In this document: in pieces, positions 55,824 to 64,000 of the stretch | Position numbering within the stretch: the stretch's first letter is position 1 | Layout of the letters: each line of letters opens with the position of its first letter | Assembly (NCBI RefSeq): GCF_000202835.1 | Contig: NC_015186.1 | Location: 1,922,001-1,986,000 of the forward strand | Reading direction: 5' to 3' | DNA: 64,000 nt | Origin: Acidiphilium multivorum AIU301 | GTDB taxonomy: Bacteria; Pseudomonadota; Alphaproteobacteria; Acetobacterales; Acetobacteraceae | Position numbers and translations under genes: made by a program | The notes under the pieces: model-generated | What the model was told of the DNA's origin: nothing | The model's database searches: none | What the model saw: only the letters and a program-made list of their open reading frames with translations

Positions 55824-57019
55824 GCGCACGCCTCGCCGGGCGGCGGGTGCTGCTCGTCATTGGCGGGGGGATCGCGGCCTACAAGGCGCTGGAGCTGATC
55901 CGGCTGATCCGCAAGGAGGGCGGCGCGGTGCGCGCGGTGATCACCGCCGGGGGAGAGAAATTCGTCACCCCGCTTTCGGTGCAGGCGCTGTGCGAGGACC
56001 GGGTGCATACCGACCTGTTCTCGCTGACCGGCGAGAGCGAGATGGGGCATATCCAGCTCTCGCGCAGCGCGGATCTCGTGGTGGTGGCGCCGGCCTCGGC
56101 GGATCTGCTGGCGAAGATGGCGGCGGGGATGGCGGATGACCTGGCGACCACGCTGCTGCTCGCGACCGACAAGGAGGTGCTGGTCGCACCGGCGATGAAC
56201 GTGCGGATGTGGACGCATCCGGCGACGGTGGCGAATCTGGAGACGCTGCTTCGGCGCGGGGTTTCGGTGGTCGGGCCCGAGGAGGGGCCGATGGCCTGCG
56301 GCGAGTTCGGGCCGGGACGGCTGGCGGAGCCGGCGGCGATTCTGGAGGCGATCGTCGCGCGGCTCGATGGCGAGCGGATTCTGGCCGGGCGGCATGTGGT
56401 GGTGACCAGCGGGCCGACGCATGAGCCGATCGACCCGGTGCGCTACATCGCCAATCGCAGTTCGGGCAGGCAGGGCCACGCGATCGCCGCGGCGCTGGCG
56501 CGGCGCGGGGCGCGGGTGACGCTGGTCTCGGGGCCGGTGGCGCTGGCCGATCCGGCCGGCGTGGCGGTGGTGCGGGTCGAGACGGCGCTGGAGATGCGCG
56601 CGGCGGTGCTCGCCGCCCTGCCCGCCGATGCCGCGGTGTTCTGCGCCGCGGTCGCGGACTGGCGGGTCGAGGCGCAGGGGCGGAAGATCAAGAAGACCGG
56701 CGCGCCGCCGGCGCTGGCGCTGGTGGAAAACCCCGACATTCTCGCGGAAGTGTCGCGGCTTGAGGGGCGGCGGCCGCGCCTTGTCGTCGGGTTCGCGGCG
56801 GAGACGGGCGACCTTGTCGCGCAGGCGACGGCGAAGCGGGCGCGCAAGGGGTGCGACTGGATCGTGGCCAACGATGTCGGCGCGGGAACCGGCATCATGG
56901 GTGGCGCCGAGAACGAGGTGGTGCTGATCACCGAAGCGGGCGCCGAGCCCTGGCCGCGCGCCGGGAAGGACGCGGTGGCCGACCGGCTGGCGGAGAGGAT
57001 TTCAGGGATTTTCCAATGA
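55820..57019 (+). CDS. coaBC: Bifunctional phosphopantothenoylcysteine decarboxylase/synthase
   Basis: GTG 55820 (GTGA overlap with ubiE) gives 399 residues; ATG 55811 would add three. The CoaC flavoprotein half has [26 protein letters not shown] and the catalytic Cys in [14 protein letters not shown]. The CoaB half has [21 protein letters not shown] and KIKK. Two steps of coenzyme A synthesis. Its end overlaps dut (ATGA). Confidence 0.95.
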   Translation: MSARLAGRRVLLVIGGGIAAYKALELIRLIRKEGGAVRAVITAGGEKFVTPLSVQALCEDRVHTDLFSLTGESEMGHIQLSRSADLVVVAPASADLLAKMAAGMADDLATTLLLATDKEVLVAPAMNVRMWTHPATVANLETLLRRGVSVVGPEEGPMACGEFGPGRLAEPAAILEAIVARLDGERILAGRHVVVTSGPTHEPIDPVRYIANRSSGRQGHAIAAALARRGARVTLVSGPVALADPAGVAVVRVETALEMRAAVLAALPADAAVFCAAVADWRVEAQGRKIKKTGAPPALALVENPDILAEVSRLEGRRPRLVVGFAAETGDLVAQATAKRARKGCDWIVANDVGAGTGIMGGAENEVVLITEAGAEPWPRAGKDAVADRLAERISGIFQ

Positions 57020-57480
57020 CGATTGCAGTTGCCGTGAAGCGGCTGGCGCATGGCGCCGGCCTGCCCCTGCCCGACTATGCCACCGCCGGATCGGCGGGGC
57101 TCGACCTGCTGGCGGCGGTCGATGCGCCGGTGGTGATCGCGCCGGGGGCGCGGGCGCTGGTGCCGACCGGGCTCGCCATCGCGCTGCCGCCGGATTTCGA
57201 GTTGCAGGTCCGCCCGCGCTCGGGCCTCGCGCTCAAGCATGGGATCGTGATTCCGAACAGTCCGGGGACGATCGACAGCGATTATCGCGGCGAGATCCAG
57301 GTGATCGTGCTGAATGCCGGGACCGAGGCGTTCGAGGTGACGCGGGGGATGCGGATCGCCCAGGCGGTGCTGGCACCGGTGTCGCGGCTGGTGTGGCAGG
57401 AGACCGACGATCTCGACCGGACCGCGCGCGAGGCGGGCGGGTTCGGCAGCACCGGGCTCGATTTCCCGATGGGGAACTAG
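57016..57480 (+). CDS. dut: dUTPase
   Basis: A 154-residue homotrimeric dUTP pyrophosphatase with all five motifs: [42 protein letters not shown] and the Gly-rich GGFGSTG. Coupled to coaBC. Its TAG overlaps by four bases the stop of the convergent SDR gene. Confidence 0.97.
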   Translation: MTIAVAVKRLAHGAGLPLPDYATAGSAGLDLLAAVDAPVVIAPGARALVPTGLAIALPPDFELQVRPRSGLALKHGIVIPNSPGTIDSDYRGEIQVIVLNAGTEAFEVTRGMRIAQAVLAPVSRLVWQETDDLDRTAREAGGFGSTGLDFPMGN

Positions 57481-58274
57481 CTCTCCGGGTCCGGCTCCGC
57501 CCTGCCCGGCGTGCGCGACCCGGTGAAGCGGGCGACGAGCGGGAAGAAGGCGGCATGGGGCAGCAGGCGCAGGATGCGCAGCGGGCGGGCCAGGCCTTCG
57601 GGGAAGGCGATCAGGAAGCGCCCGGCATCGAGCCCGCGCAGGATGGCGCGGGCGGCGGCGTCGGTTTCCATCAGGAAGGGCATCGGGAAGCGGTTGTTCG
57701 CGGTGAGCGGCGATTTCACGAAGCCGGGACAGATCGCCGAGATCGCGACGCCGTGGCGGTCGAGGTCGAATTTCAGGGCTTCGGCGGTGGCGATCAGCGC
57801 CGCCTTGGTCGCCGAATAGGAGACCGAGCCGGGCAGGCCGGCGAGGCCGGCGAGCGAGGACATCAGCGCGATCTGGCCGCGCTTGCGGGCGATCATCGCC
57901 GGCATCACCAGTTCGAGCCCGTGCGCGGTGCCGAGCAGGTTCAGCTCGACCTGGCGGCGCAGCCGATCGGCGGTGAAGGTTTCGGCGGTGTCGCGCTCAT
58001 AGGTGCCGGCGTTGAGGATGGCGCGGGCGATCGGGCCGTCGCGGGTGATGGTGTTCACCGCCTCGCGCACCGAGTCGGGATCGGTCACGTCGGCCGGCGC
58101 GACGATGATGCGGCTCGGATGGGTTTCGGCGAGGGCGCGAAGCTCGGCCTCGCGCCGGGCGGTGATGGCGACGCGCCAGCCCTGCGCCACATGCGCCTCG
58201 GCCAGGGCGCGGCCGATGCCGCTGGAGGCGCCGGTGATCCAGACGATGCCGTCGGCGCTGGTGACGGGTTTCAT
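57477..58274 (-). CDS. SDR-family oxidoreductase in photolyase operon
   Basis: 265 residues from ATG 58274. TGASSGIG near the N-terminus, Ser140 in [10 protein letters not shown], and Tyr153-xxx-Lys157 in SYSATKAAL make a complete classical SDR. A C-terminal hydrophobic stretch ([19 protein letters not shown]) may associate with membrane. Its start overlaps the photolyase stop by four bases, so it is the last gene of a three-gene unit. The substrate is unknown. Confidence 0.9.
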   Translation of the reverse strand: MKPVTSADGIVWITGASSGIGRALAEAHVAQGWRVAITARREAELRALAETHPSRIIVAPADVTDPDSVREAVNTITRDGPIARAILNAGTYERDTAETFTADRLRRQVELNLLGTAHGLELVMPAMIARKRGQIALMSSLAGLAGLPGSVSYSATKAALIATAEALKFDLDRHGVAISAICPGFVKSPLTANNRFPMPFLMETDAAARAILRGLDAGRFLIAFPEGLARPLRILRLLPHAAFFPLVARFTGSRTPGRAEPDPES

Positions 58275-59812
58275 ATTCTGTCTCCGTGTTGCAGGCGGCG
58301 GCGCAGCTCGGCGGCGCGGTCGCGCAGGGCGCGGCGCTTCGGTTCCGCCATCTTGTGCCACGTTCGCACCGGCATCGCCATGCGCGGATTGGCGGCGAAG
58401 CGATCCGCGTGGCGGGCGATGAAATCCCAGTAGAGCGCGTTGAAGGGGCAGGCGCGCGGGCCGGTCGCGTCCTTCACGTCGTAATGGCAGCCGGCGCAGT
58501 AATCGCTCATGCGGGCGATATAGGCGCCGGAGGCGGCATAGGGCTTCGAGCCGACGATGCCGCCATCGGCGTGCAGCGCCATGCCGCGGGTGTTGGGCAT
58601 TTCCACCCATTCATAGGCATCGGCGTAGACGGCGAGATACCAGCGGTCGACCGCATCCGGCGCGATGCCGGCGAGGAGGGCGAAATTGCCGGTGACCATC
58701 AGGCGCTGGATGTGATGGGCGTAGGCGCGGCGCAGCGTCTGCCCGATCGCCTGGGCCATGCAGCGCATGTCGGTGGCGCCGGTCCAGTAGAAATCCGGCA
58801 GCGGAAGGTCGGCGCCGAGGGCGTTCAGCGTCGCGTAGCCGGGCATGTGCCGCCAGTAGATGCCGCGGATGAATTCGCGCCAGCCGAGGATCTGGCGGAT
58901 GAAGCCCTCGACGGCGTTGAGCGGGGCGCGGCCGGCCTCGTATTCGGCCTCGGCGCGGCGGCAGAGATCGAGCGGGTCGAGCAGGCCGAGATTGAGCGGG
59001 ACGGAGACCAGCGAGTGGAACATGAAATCCCGGTCCGCCGCCATCGCGTCCTGCCAGTCGCCGAAGCCGGGGAGACGGCGGGCGAGGAAATCGGCGAAGC
59101 CCGACTCGGCGTCGCGCGCGGTGACCGGCCAGTCGAACGCATCGAGGCTGCCGTAATGATCGGCGAAGCGGGCGGCGACGAGGGCGAGCACCTCGCGGGT
59201 TTCGGCCATGGGCGGGAAGCGCTTCGCTTCGGGGGGCGCGAGCCCGGCGGGCAGGGATTTGCGGTTCTCGGGGTCGTAGTTCCATTTGCCGCCGACCGGG
59301 TCGTCGCCCTCCATCAGGATGCGGTGGCGGCGGCGCATCTCGCGGTAGAAGAACTCCATGCGGAGCTGCTTTTTCGATCCGGCCCAGGCGGCGAAATCGG
59401 CGCGGGAGCAGAGGAAGCGCGTGTCGTCGCGGATCTCGCAGGGGATGCCGGTCTGCTCGGCCCAGCCGCGCATGGCCTCGAGCACCCGGTATTCGCCGGG
59501 TTCGGTGGCGATGATGGCGTCCGGCTTCAGCGCGGCGCAGGCGCGGGCGACCTCGCCGGCGAGCGTGCCGGTATTGGCCGGATCGTCGAGCGCGACGTAG
59601 CGGACCGCGACGCCGCGGGCGCGCAGGGCCCTGGCGAAGTGGCGCATCGCCGCGAGGACGAGCGCGATCTTCTGCGGATGGTGGGGGACATAGGTGCACT
59701 CGCCCATCGCCTCGGCCATCAGCACCGTGTCGGCGCCGGGGTCGAGGCCCGCGAGGGCGGCGATGGCGGGCGAGAGCTGGTCGCCCAGGATGACGCGCAG
59801 GTGGCCGGGCAT
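58271..59812 (-). CDS. Cryptochrome/photolyase of the iron-sulfur (FeS-BCP, PhrB-like) class
   Basis: 513 residues. Four Cys at 351 (MRCMAQA), 439 and 442 (YCAGCHYD) and 455 (RACPFNALYWDF) are placed as in Agrobacterium PhrB, whose four Cys bind a [4Fe-4S] cluster. The paired His365-His366 in YAHHIQRLMVTGNFALL also fits (6-4) photolyases. The N-terminal antenna domain (LRVILGDQLSPAIAAL) and the FAD region (LNAVEGFIRQILGWREFIRGIYW, shown by its ends) are intact. It likely repairs (6-4) photoproducts or signals blue light. It overlaps both neighbours in the operon. Confidence 0.93.
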   Translation of the reverse strand: MPGHLRVILGDQLSPAIAALAGLDPGADTVLMAEAMGECTYVPHHPQKIALVLAAMRHFARALRARGVAVRYVALDDPANTGTLAGEVARACAALKPDAIIATEPGEYRVLEAMRGWAEQTGIPCEIRDDTRFLCSRADFAAWAGSKKQLRMEFFYREMRRRHRILMEGDDPVGGKWNYDPENRKSLPAGLAPPEAKRFPPMAETREVLALVAARFADHYGSLDAFDWPVTARDAESGFADFLARRLPGFGDWQDAMAADRDFMFHSLVSVPLNLGLLDPLDLCRRAEAEYEAGRAPLNAVEGFIRQILGWREFIRGIYWRHMPGYATLNALGADLPLPDFYWTGATDMRCMAQAIGQTLRRAYAHHIQRLMVTGNFALLAGIAPDAVDRWYLAVYADAYEWVEMPNTRGMALHADGGIVGSKPYAASGAYIARMSDYCAGCHYDVKDATGPRACPFNALYWDFIARHADRFAANPRMAMPVRTWHKMAEPKRRALRDRAAELRRRLQHGDRI

Positions 59813-60450
59813 CAGCCGAGGATCGGGCGGTAGGTGACGTGACCCTCGTGATGGAAGTCGAGGCCGGACCAGGTGTCGGCCTGGTTGTAGAAGACCGCGA
59901 GACGGATCGGGCCGGTGAGCTGGTAGCGCGCCGCGGTGACGGTGCCGGAGGGCATGGCGGGCAGGTGGAACCAGCCCTGGCGGGTGATGGTCGGCCGGTC
60001 GGTATGGCCGGTCTGCATGTTGATCATCGGGCCGTTCAGCATCGCCTTGTTCCAGTAGGTGAGCGGCAGGGCGTCGCGCGGGGCGGTGTAGCGGGCGATG
60101 CGGTTGCCGGCGATGACGACGCCGGACGCCGTCCGCTCGACGCTGAGGCGGATCTTGCGGCCGTTGTCGTCGATCTCGCTGGTCGCGGCGCGGAAGGCCC
60201 CGTTCTGCCAGTGCTCGACGATATGGGCGCGGTAGGTGAAGAGCGGGATGCCGATCAGCCCGACCTTGAGGGCGGCGTGGTTCTCCACCCGGAGATGGTC
60301 GCCCGCGCGGATGAAGCGCAGGCTCTGCCGGCCGACATGGCTGCCGTTGCGGTAGATGTCGAATGCCAGGCGGTCGTCCCGCGGGACGGGCAACGCCAGG
60401 GCTGCCGCCGCGGCGAGGACGCCGCGACGGCCGATGGGGGCGTCGGTCAT
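59812..60450 (-). CDS. DUF6134-like exported protein
   Basis: 212 residues from ATG 60450. The N-terminus MTDAPIGRRGVLAAAAALAL looks like a twin-Arg signal. The rest is a beta-rich domain with the pattern I associate with DUF6134: FDIYRNGSHVGRQSLRF, YWNKAMLNGPMINMQTG, and FYNQADTWSGLDFHHEGHV near the end. No catalytic residues are known. The stop overlaps the photolyase start by one base, so it is the first gene of the photolyase operon. Confidence 0.75.
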   Translation of the reverse strand: MTDAPIGRRGVLAAAAALALPVPRDDRLAFDIYRNGSHVGRQSLRFIRAGDHLRVENHAALKVGLIGIPLFTYRAHIVEHWQNGAFRAATSEIDDNGRKIRLSVERTASGVVIAGNRIARYTAPRDALPLTYWNKAMLNGPMINMQTGHTDRPTITRQGWFHLPAMPSGTVTAARYQLTGPIRLAVFYNQADTWSGLDFHHEGHVTYRPILG

Positions 60451-60617
60451 CGTTCCTCCTTCACGGTTTCCCTGCGGTTACGGGCAACGGGCGGCGAATG
60501 GATGCCGCGACGCCGGCCGCGCAACGCTCCGATGCAATAAATAGGGCACGCGCTCTGGATCGCGAGGGCGGAGCCGCGCATAAACGCCCCCGCCAACCCC
60601 TGCCGCGAAAGAGATTC

Positions 60618-61136
60618 ATGCACCAGCTCATTCTCATGCGCCACGCCAAGGCCGAACGGGCCCGCGACGACCAGGCCGATCACGATCGCGCGCTCAGCCC
60701 GGCCGGGCGCGAGGCGGCGCGGCGGATGCGCAACCGGCTGCGGGGCCTCGCGATCGAGCCGGACGTGGTGCTGGTCTCCTCGGCGCGGCGGACGCGCGAG
60801 ACGCTGGAGGGCGTGGCGTTCTGGGAGGACCGGACGCCGAACATCGAGGTGATGGAGACGCTCTACATGGCGCCGGCGGCGCGGCTGCTGGAAATCCTGC
60901 GCGAGCTGCGGGAGACGATGCTGAGCGTGATGCTGGTCGGCCATAATCCGGGGCTGCACGAGCTGGCGCTGATGCTGGCCTCGGGCGCGCAGGCGCGCGA
61001 CGCGGCGCATGCGCGGCTGGAGGAGGGATTCCCGACCATGCGGGCGGCGGAATTCCTCGTTCTCACCCCCTGGCGGGACCTGCGGCCGGCCGGCGCGCGG
61101 CTGCAGCGGGTGATCGATCCGCCTCCTCCCGGCTGA
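60618..61136 (+). CDS. SixA-like histidine phosphatase
   Basis: 172 residues from ATG 60618. The branch-2 phosphoglycerate mutase fold is shown by LILMRHAKAERARDDQADHDRALS (the RHAKAE motif with the phosphorylated His) and the second His in VMLVGHNPGLHELALML. SixA removes phosphate from histidine phosphotransfer proteins; other phospho-substrates are possible. It stands alone, divergent from the DUF6134 operon. Confidence 0.88.
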   Translation: MHQLILMRHAKAERARDDQADHDRALSPAGREAARRMRNRLRGLAIEPDVVLVSSARRTRETLEGVAFWEDRTPNIEVMETLYMAPAARLLEILRELRETMLSVMLVGHNPGLHELALMLASGAQARDAAHARLEEGFPTMRAAEFLVLTPWRDLRPAGARLQRVIDPPPPG

Positions 61137-61152
61137 ACATGAGTGTCATGTT
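61136..61152. promoter_or_regulatory. 7-bp inverted repeat upstream of gltA
   Basis: AACATGA (61136-61142) and TCATGTT (61146-61152) are separated by GTG. The palindrome begins in the stop region of the sixA-like gene and lies upstream of the putative gltA promoter. Confidence 0.4.
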
Positions 61153-61165
61153 GCAGGCGCGAAGG

Positions 61166-61194
61166 TTGCGCGATTGTCCCGGAAGGATTTACAG
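61166..61194 (+). promoter_or_regulatory. Possible gltA promoter
   Basis: TTGCGC (61166-61171), a 17-base spacer, then TTACAG (61189-61194). Both elements are partial matches to the sigma-70 consensus. The citrate synthase start is 85 bases downstream. The palindrome at 61136-61152 is just upstream of the -35 box. Confidence 0.35.
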
Positions 61195-61279
61195 AATGGG
61201 AACTCAGACCGATTAGTCTCAGCCCCTGACCAGGGCGCGGATCAGGACGGTTCGACCGGACATTAGAGGAATCTTGACC

Positions 61280-62599
61280 ATGAGCAGCACGACCGAAGGC
61301 GCGCGCGCGACGCACGCGACGCTCACGATACCCGGCAGCAACAAGACGGCCGAACTCCCGCTCCTGAACGGCACGCTCGGCCCGCAGGTCGCCGATATCC
61401 GCAAGCTCCAGGCGCAGACCGGGATCTTCACCTTCGACCCCGGCTATGGCGAGACCGCCTCCTGCGAGAGCAAGATCACCTATATCGACGGCGATGAGGG
61501 GGTGCTGCTGTATCGCGGCTACCCGATCGACCAGCTCGCCGAGAAATCGACCTTTCTCGAGGTCGCGCACCTGTTGCTCTACGGCGAGCTGCCGACGGCC
61601 GCGGAGTTCGAGTCGTTCAACCGCGGCGTGACCATGCACACGATGCTGCACGAGCAGGTGCGCCGCTTCTTCGACGGGTTCCGGCGCGACGCCCACCCGA
61701 TGGCGGTGCTGTGCGGCGTGGTCGGCGCGCTCTCGGCCTTCTATCCGGAAAGCGTGAACGTGAACGACGCGCGGGAGCGCGAGATCAGCGCGTTTCGGCT
61801 GATCGCCAAGATCCCGACCATCACCGCCTGGGCCCACAAATACTCCACCGGCCAGCCCTTCATGTATCCGCGCAACGATCTCTCCTATGCGGAGAACTTC
61901 CTCTACATGATCAACGCGGTGCCGCCGGAGCCGTACCGGAAGAACCCGATCCTGGAGCGGGCGATGGACCGCATCCTGATCCTGCACGCCGATCACGAGC
62001 AGAACGCCTCGACCTCGACCGTGCGGCTCGCCGGCTCGACCGGGGCCAACCCCTTCGCCTGCATCGCCGCCGGCATCGCCGCGCTCTGGGGGCCGGCGCA
62101 TGGCGGCGCCAACGAGGCGGTGCTGAAGATGCTCGGCGAGATCGGGCACAAGGACAACATCCCGGCCTTCATCGCCGAGGTGAAGGACAAGAACAGCCAC
62201 ACCAAGCTGATGGGCTTCGGCCACCGGGTGTACAAGAACTTCGACCCGCGCGCGAAGATCATGCAGCAGACCTGCCACGAGGTGCTGGGCGAGCTCGGCA
62301 TCAAGCACGAGCCGCTGCTGGAACTGGCGATGGAGCTTGAAAAGATCGCGCTGGACGACGATTATTTCGTCTCGCGCAAGCTGTATCCGAACGTCGATTT
62401 CTATTCGGGCATCATCCTCAAGGCGATGGGCTTCCCGACCACGATGTTCACCCCGCTCTTCGCCCTGGCGCGCACCACCGGCTGGATCAGCCAGTGGATG
62501 GAAATGATCGCCGACCCGTCGCAGCGGATCGGCCGGCCGCGCCAGCTCTATACCGGGGCGCCGCGGCGCGACTACGTCTCGATCGACCAGCGGGGCTGA
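61280..62599 (+). CDS. gltA: Citrate synthase, type II
   Basis: 439 residues from ATG 61280 (a TTG at 61274 is less likely). The catalytic His/His/Asp triad is in [26 protein letters not shown] and NVDFYSGI. The N-terminal beta-domain and [41 protein letters not shown] (by its ends SYAENFLY and HADHEQN) identify the hexameric, NADH-sensitive bacterial type. TCA-cycle entry enzyme. In acetic-acid bacteria it also counts towards acetate tolerance. Confidence 0.97.
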   Translation: MSSTTEGARATHATLTIPGSNKTAELPLLNGTLGPQVADIRKLQAQTGIFTFDPGYGETASCESKITYIDGDEGVLLYRGYPIDQLAEKSTFLEVAHLLLYGELPTAAEFESFNRGVTMHTMLHEQVRRFFDGFRRDAHPMAVLCGVVGALSAFYPESVNVNDAREREISAFRLIAKIPTITAWAHKYSTGQPFMYPRNDLSYAENFLYMINAVPPEPYRKNPILERAMDRILILHADHEQNASTSTVRLAGSTGANPFACIAAGIAALWGPAHGGANEAVLKMLGEIGHKDNIPAFIAEVKDKNSHTKLMGFGHRVYKNFDPRAKIMQQTCHEVLGELGIKHEPLLELAMELEKIALDDDYFVSRKLYPNVDFYSGIILKAMGFPTTMFTPLFALARTTGWISQWMEMIADPSQRIGRPRQLYTGAPRRDYVSIDQRG

Positions 62600-62701
62600 T
62601 GCCCGCGATGCGCGCCGGGCTGCCGGCGCGCATCCCTGCCCTGCGCAAGTTCGCAAATCCCCGATCTTCATATCGGGTGAACCCGATCCATCTATCGTCG
62701 C

Positions 62702-63049
62702 ATGACGATCGATGCCGATCATGACCACGCACCGGATCTGGACGAGGGGCTGAAGGCCCTGGTGCATCCGGTGCGGCGCGCGATTCTCGCCAAGCTCGCC
62801 GAACCCGAACGGCATTTCGCCGGGCAGGAGCACCCGCTCTCCTTCGGCGTGTGCGCGGGGGCGATCGAGCGGAGCTGCCCGCTGTCGCAATCGAGCATCT
62901 CGGCCCATCTCGCCGCCCTTCACGCGGCGGGGCTGGTCGAGACCAGGCGGGTCGGAACCTTCGTGTTCTACCGGCGCAATGACGGCGCGATCGACGCGCT
63001 GATCAGGGGACTCGCGAAATCCCTCGATCGGCCCGAACCCACTCCCTGA
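62702..63049 (+). CDS. ArsR-family winged-helix regulator with two cysteines
   Basis: 115 residues. The winged helix is clear: LKALVHPVRRAILAKLAEPE, SQSSISAHLAALHAAGLVETRRVGTFVFYR. Two Cys (Cys51 and Cys59, in GVCAGAIERSCPLSQS) lie directly before the recognition helix, which is a place suited to thiol sensing. It is 30 bases upstream of an Old Yellow Enzyme gene on the same strand and probably controls it. No classical metal-site CVCDL motif of ArsR is seen. Confidence 0.87.
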   Translation: MTIDADHDHAPDLDEGLKALVHPVRRAILAKLAEPERHFAGQEHPLSFGVCAGAIERSCPLSQSSISAHLAALHAAGLVETRRVGTFVFYRRNDGAIDALIRGLAKSLDRPEPTP

Positions 63050-63079
63050 ATTCGCAGCATCAACCGGAAAGGCTGATCA

Positions 63080-64000
63080 ATGTCGAAACTGTTCGAACCC
63101 CTGCGGGCCGGCGCCTTCACCCTGCGCAACCGCATCGTCATGGCGCCGCTGACCCGCGCGCGGGCCGGCGAGGCGCGCCTGCCCAACGCGCTGATGGCGC
63201 AGTATTACGCCCAGCGCGCCGGCGCGGGCATGATCCTCTCCGAGGCGACCTCGGTGACGCCGATGGGCGTCGGCTATGCCGCGACGCCGGGCCTGTGGTC
63301 CGAGGAGCAGGTGGCGGGCTGGCGCATCGTCACCGAGGCGGTGCATCGCGAGGGCGGCATCATCCTCGCCCAGCTCTGGCATGTCGGGCGGATTTCCGAC
63401 CCGATCTTCCTCAACGGCGAACTGCCGGTGGCGCCGAGCGCGATCGCGGCCGGCGGGCATGTGAGCCTGGTGCGGCCGGAGCGGCCCTTCGTGACGCCGC
63501 GCGCGCTGGAGACCGAGGAGATTCCGGGCGTGATCGAGGCCTACCGGGCCGCGGCGCGGAACGCCAAGGCGGCCGGGTTCGACGGCGTCGAGATCCATGG
63601 CGCGAACGGCTACCTGCTCGACCAGTTCCTGCAGGATTCGACCAACAAGCGGACCGACCAGTATGGCGGTTCGATCGCGAACCGCGCGCGGCTGCTGCTG
63701 GAGGTGACGGACGCGGCCATCGGCGTCTGGGGTGCCGACCGGGTGGGCGTGCATCTCGCCCCGCGCGGCGATGCGCACACGATGGGCGATTCCGACAAGC
63801 TGGCGCTGTTCACCCATGTCGCCACCGAACTCGGCAAGCGGAAGATCGCCTTCATCGCGGCGCGCGAGCACAAGGCGGCGGACTGGATCGGGCCGCAGCT
63901 GAAGGCGGCGTTCGGCGGCGTGTATATCGCCAACGAGAAGTTCACCCGCGAGACCGCCGAGGCGGCGATCGAGGCGGGCGAGGTGGACGCGGTGGCGTTC
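63080..64000 (+). CDS. NADH:flavin oxidoreductase (Old Yellow Enzyme), 3' end missing
   Basis: The frame runs off the window after 307 residues; the family is about 360. FMN-binding TIM barrel: FTLRNRIVMAPLTRARAG near the N-terminus, the paired catalytic His173/Asn176 in GVEIHGANGYLLDQFLQ, and RTDQYGGSIANRARLLLEV (the substrate loop). Members reduce the C=C bond of enones, quinones and nitro compounds. The gene is coupled with the preceding Cys-bearing regulator. Confidence 0.94.
   Translation, partial: MSKLFEPLRAGAFTLRNRIVMAPLTRARAGEARLPNALMAQYYAQRAGAGMILSEATSVTPMGVGYAATPGLWSEEQVAGWRIVTEAVHREGGIILAQLWHVGRISDPIFLNGELPVAPSAIAAGGHVSLVRPERPFVTPRALETEEIPGVIEAYRAAARNAKAAGFDGVEIHGANGYLLDQFLQDSTNKRTDQYGGSIANRARLLLEVTDAAIGVWGADRVGVHLAPRGDAHTMGDSDKLALFTHVATELGKRKIAFIAAREHKAADWIGPQLKAAFGGVYIANEKFTRETAEAAIEAGEVDAVAF

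Overview
The window is one contiguous piece of a high-GC alphaproteobacterial chromosome, most like an acidophilic or acetic-acid-type member of Acetobacteraceae (an Acidiphilium-like organism is my best guess). The reasons are the split F1 operon placed behind priA, a squalene-hopene cyclase, the mrcA-prfB pair, a bolA/dnaJ/cobS/cobT cluster, the ihfB-lapA-pyrF-trpF run and the strong GC bias at third codon positions. Species assignment is inference, because no rRNA gene is present.

Layout. 1-8.1 kb: 3' part of ychF, priA and the F1-ATPase operon atpHAGDC. 8.1-17.4 kb: malonyl-CoA decarboxylase with an MFS carrier, squalene-hopene cyclase, tRNA-Leu(UAA), then on the minus strand prfB (with an intact programmed +1 frameshift) and a class A penicillin-binding protein, followed by tRNA-Pro(CGG). 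17.5-23.1 kb: an FkbM methyltransferase, a CitE/HpcH-type lyase, a TRAP transporter with fused DctQM, and an SDR dehydrogenase, which look like a carboxylate uptake and catabolism cassette. 23.1-26.3 kb: an AT-rich palindromic repeat pair, hemW, rpsB and tsf.

26.2-31.3 kb is the most accessory-looking part: an unknown Arg/Pro-rich protein, a soluble two-PAS chemotaxis transducer, a GFA-family zinc protein bracketed by a perfect 39-bp direct repeat, and a beta-helix/ion-channel-like protein whose repeat region is far poorer in GC than its surroundings. 31.4-38.3 kb: metH, two exporters, a small CxCC protein and a two-gene HTH + DUF6362-like unit with a palindrome laid over its promoter. 38.3-47.8 kb: efp, an inositol monophosphatase, a three-gene MotA/ExbB + MotB/OmpA-like envelope motor cluster, cobT/cobS, a DnaJ-domain protein, bolA and an LplT-like MFS. 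47.8-64 kb: enoyl-CoA hydratase, isoaspartyl peptidase, asd, tRNA-His, mobA, marC, ihfB-lapA-pyrF-trpF, mutM, ubiE-coaBC-dut, a photolyase operon of the iron-sulfur type, a SixA-like phosphatase, citrate synthase, and a cysteine-bearing ArsR regulator next to an Old Yellow Enzyme gene that runs off the end.

Most of the window is ordinary housekeeping. The best candidates for something less described are the envelope motor trio (39.8-42.6 kb), the low-GC beta-helix/channel protein with the 39-bp repeats just upstream, the stand-alone CxCC protein, the HTH/DUF6362 pair with its operator, and a switch in G-versus-C strand bias near 23.5-25 kb. No stretch longer than 300 bases lacks a gene. No CRISPR array, insertion sequence, integrase or rRNA gene is visible.
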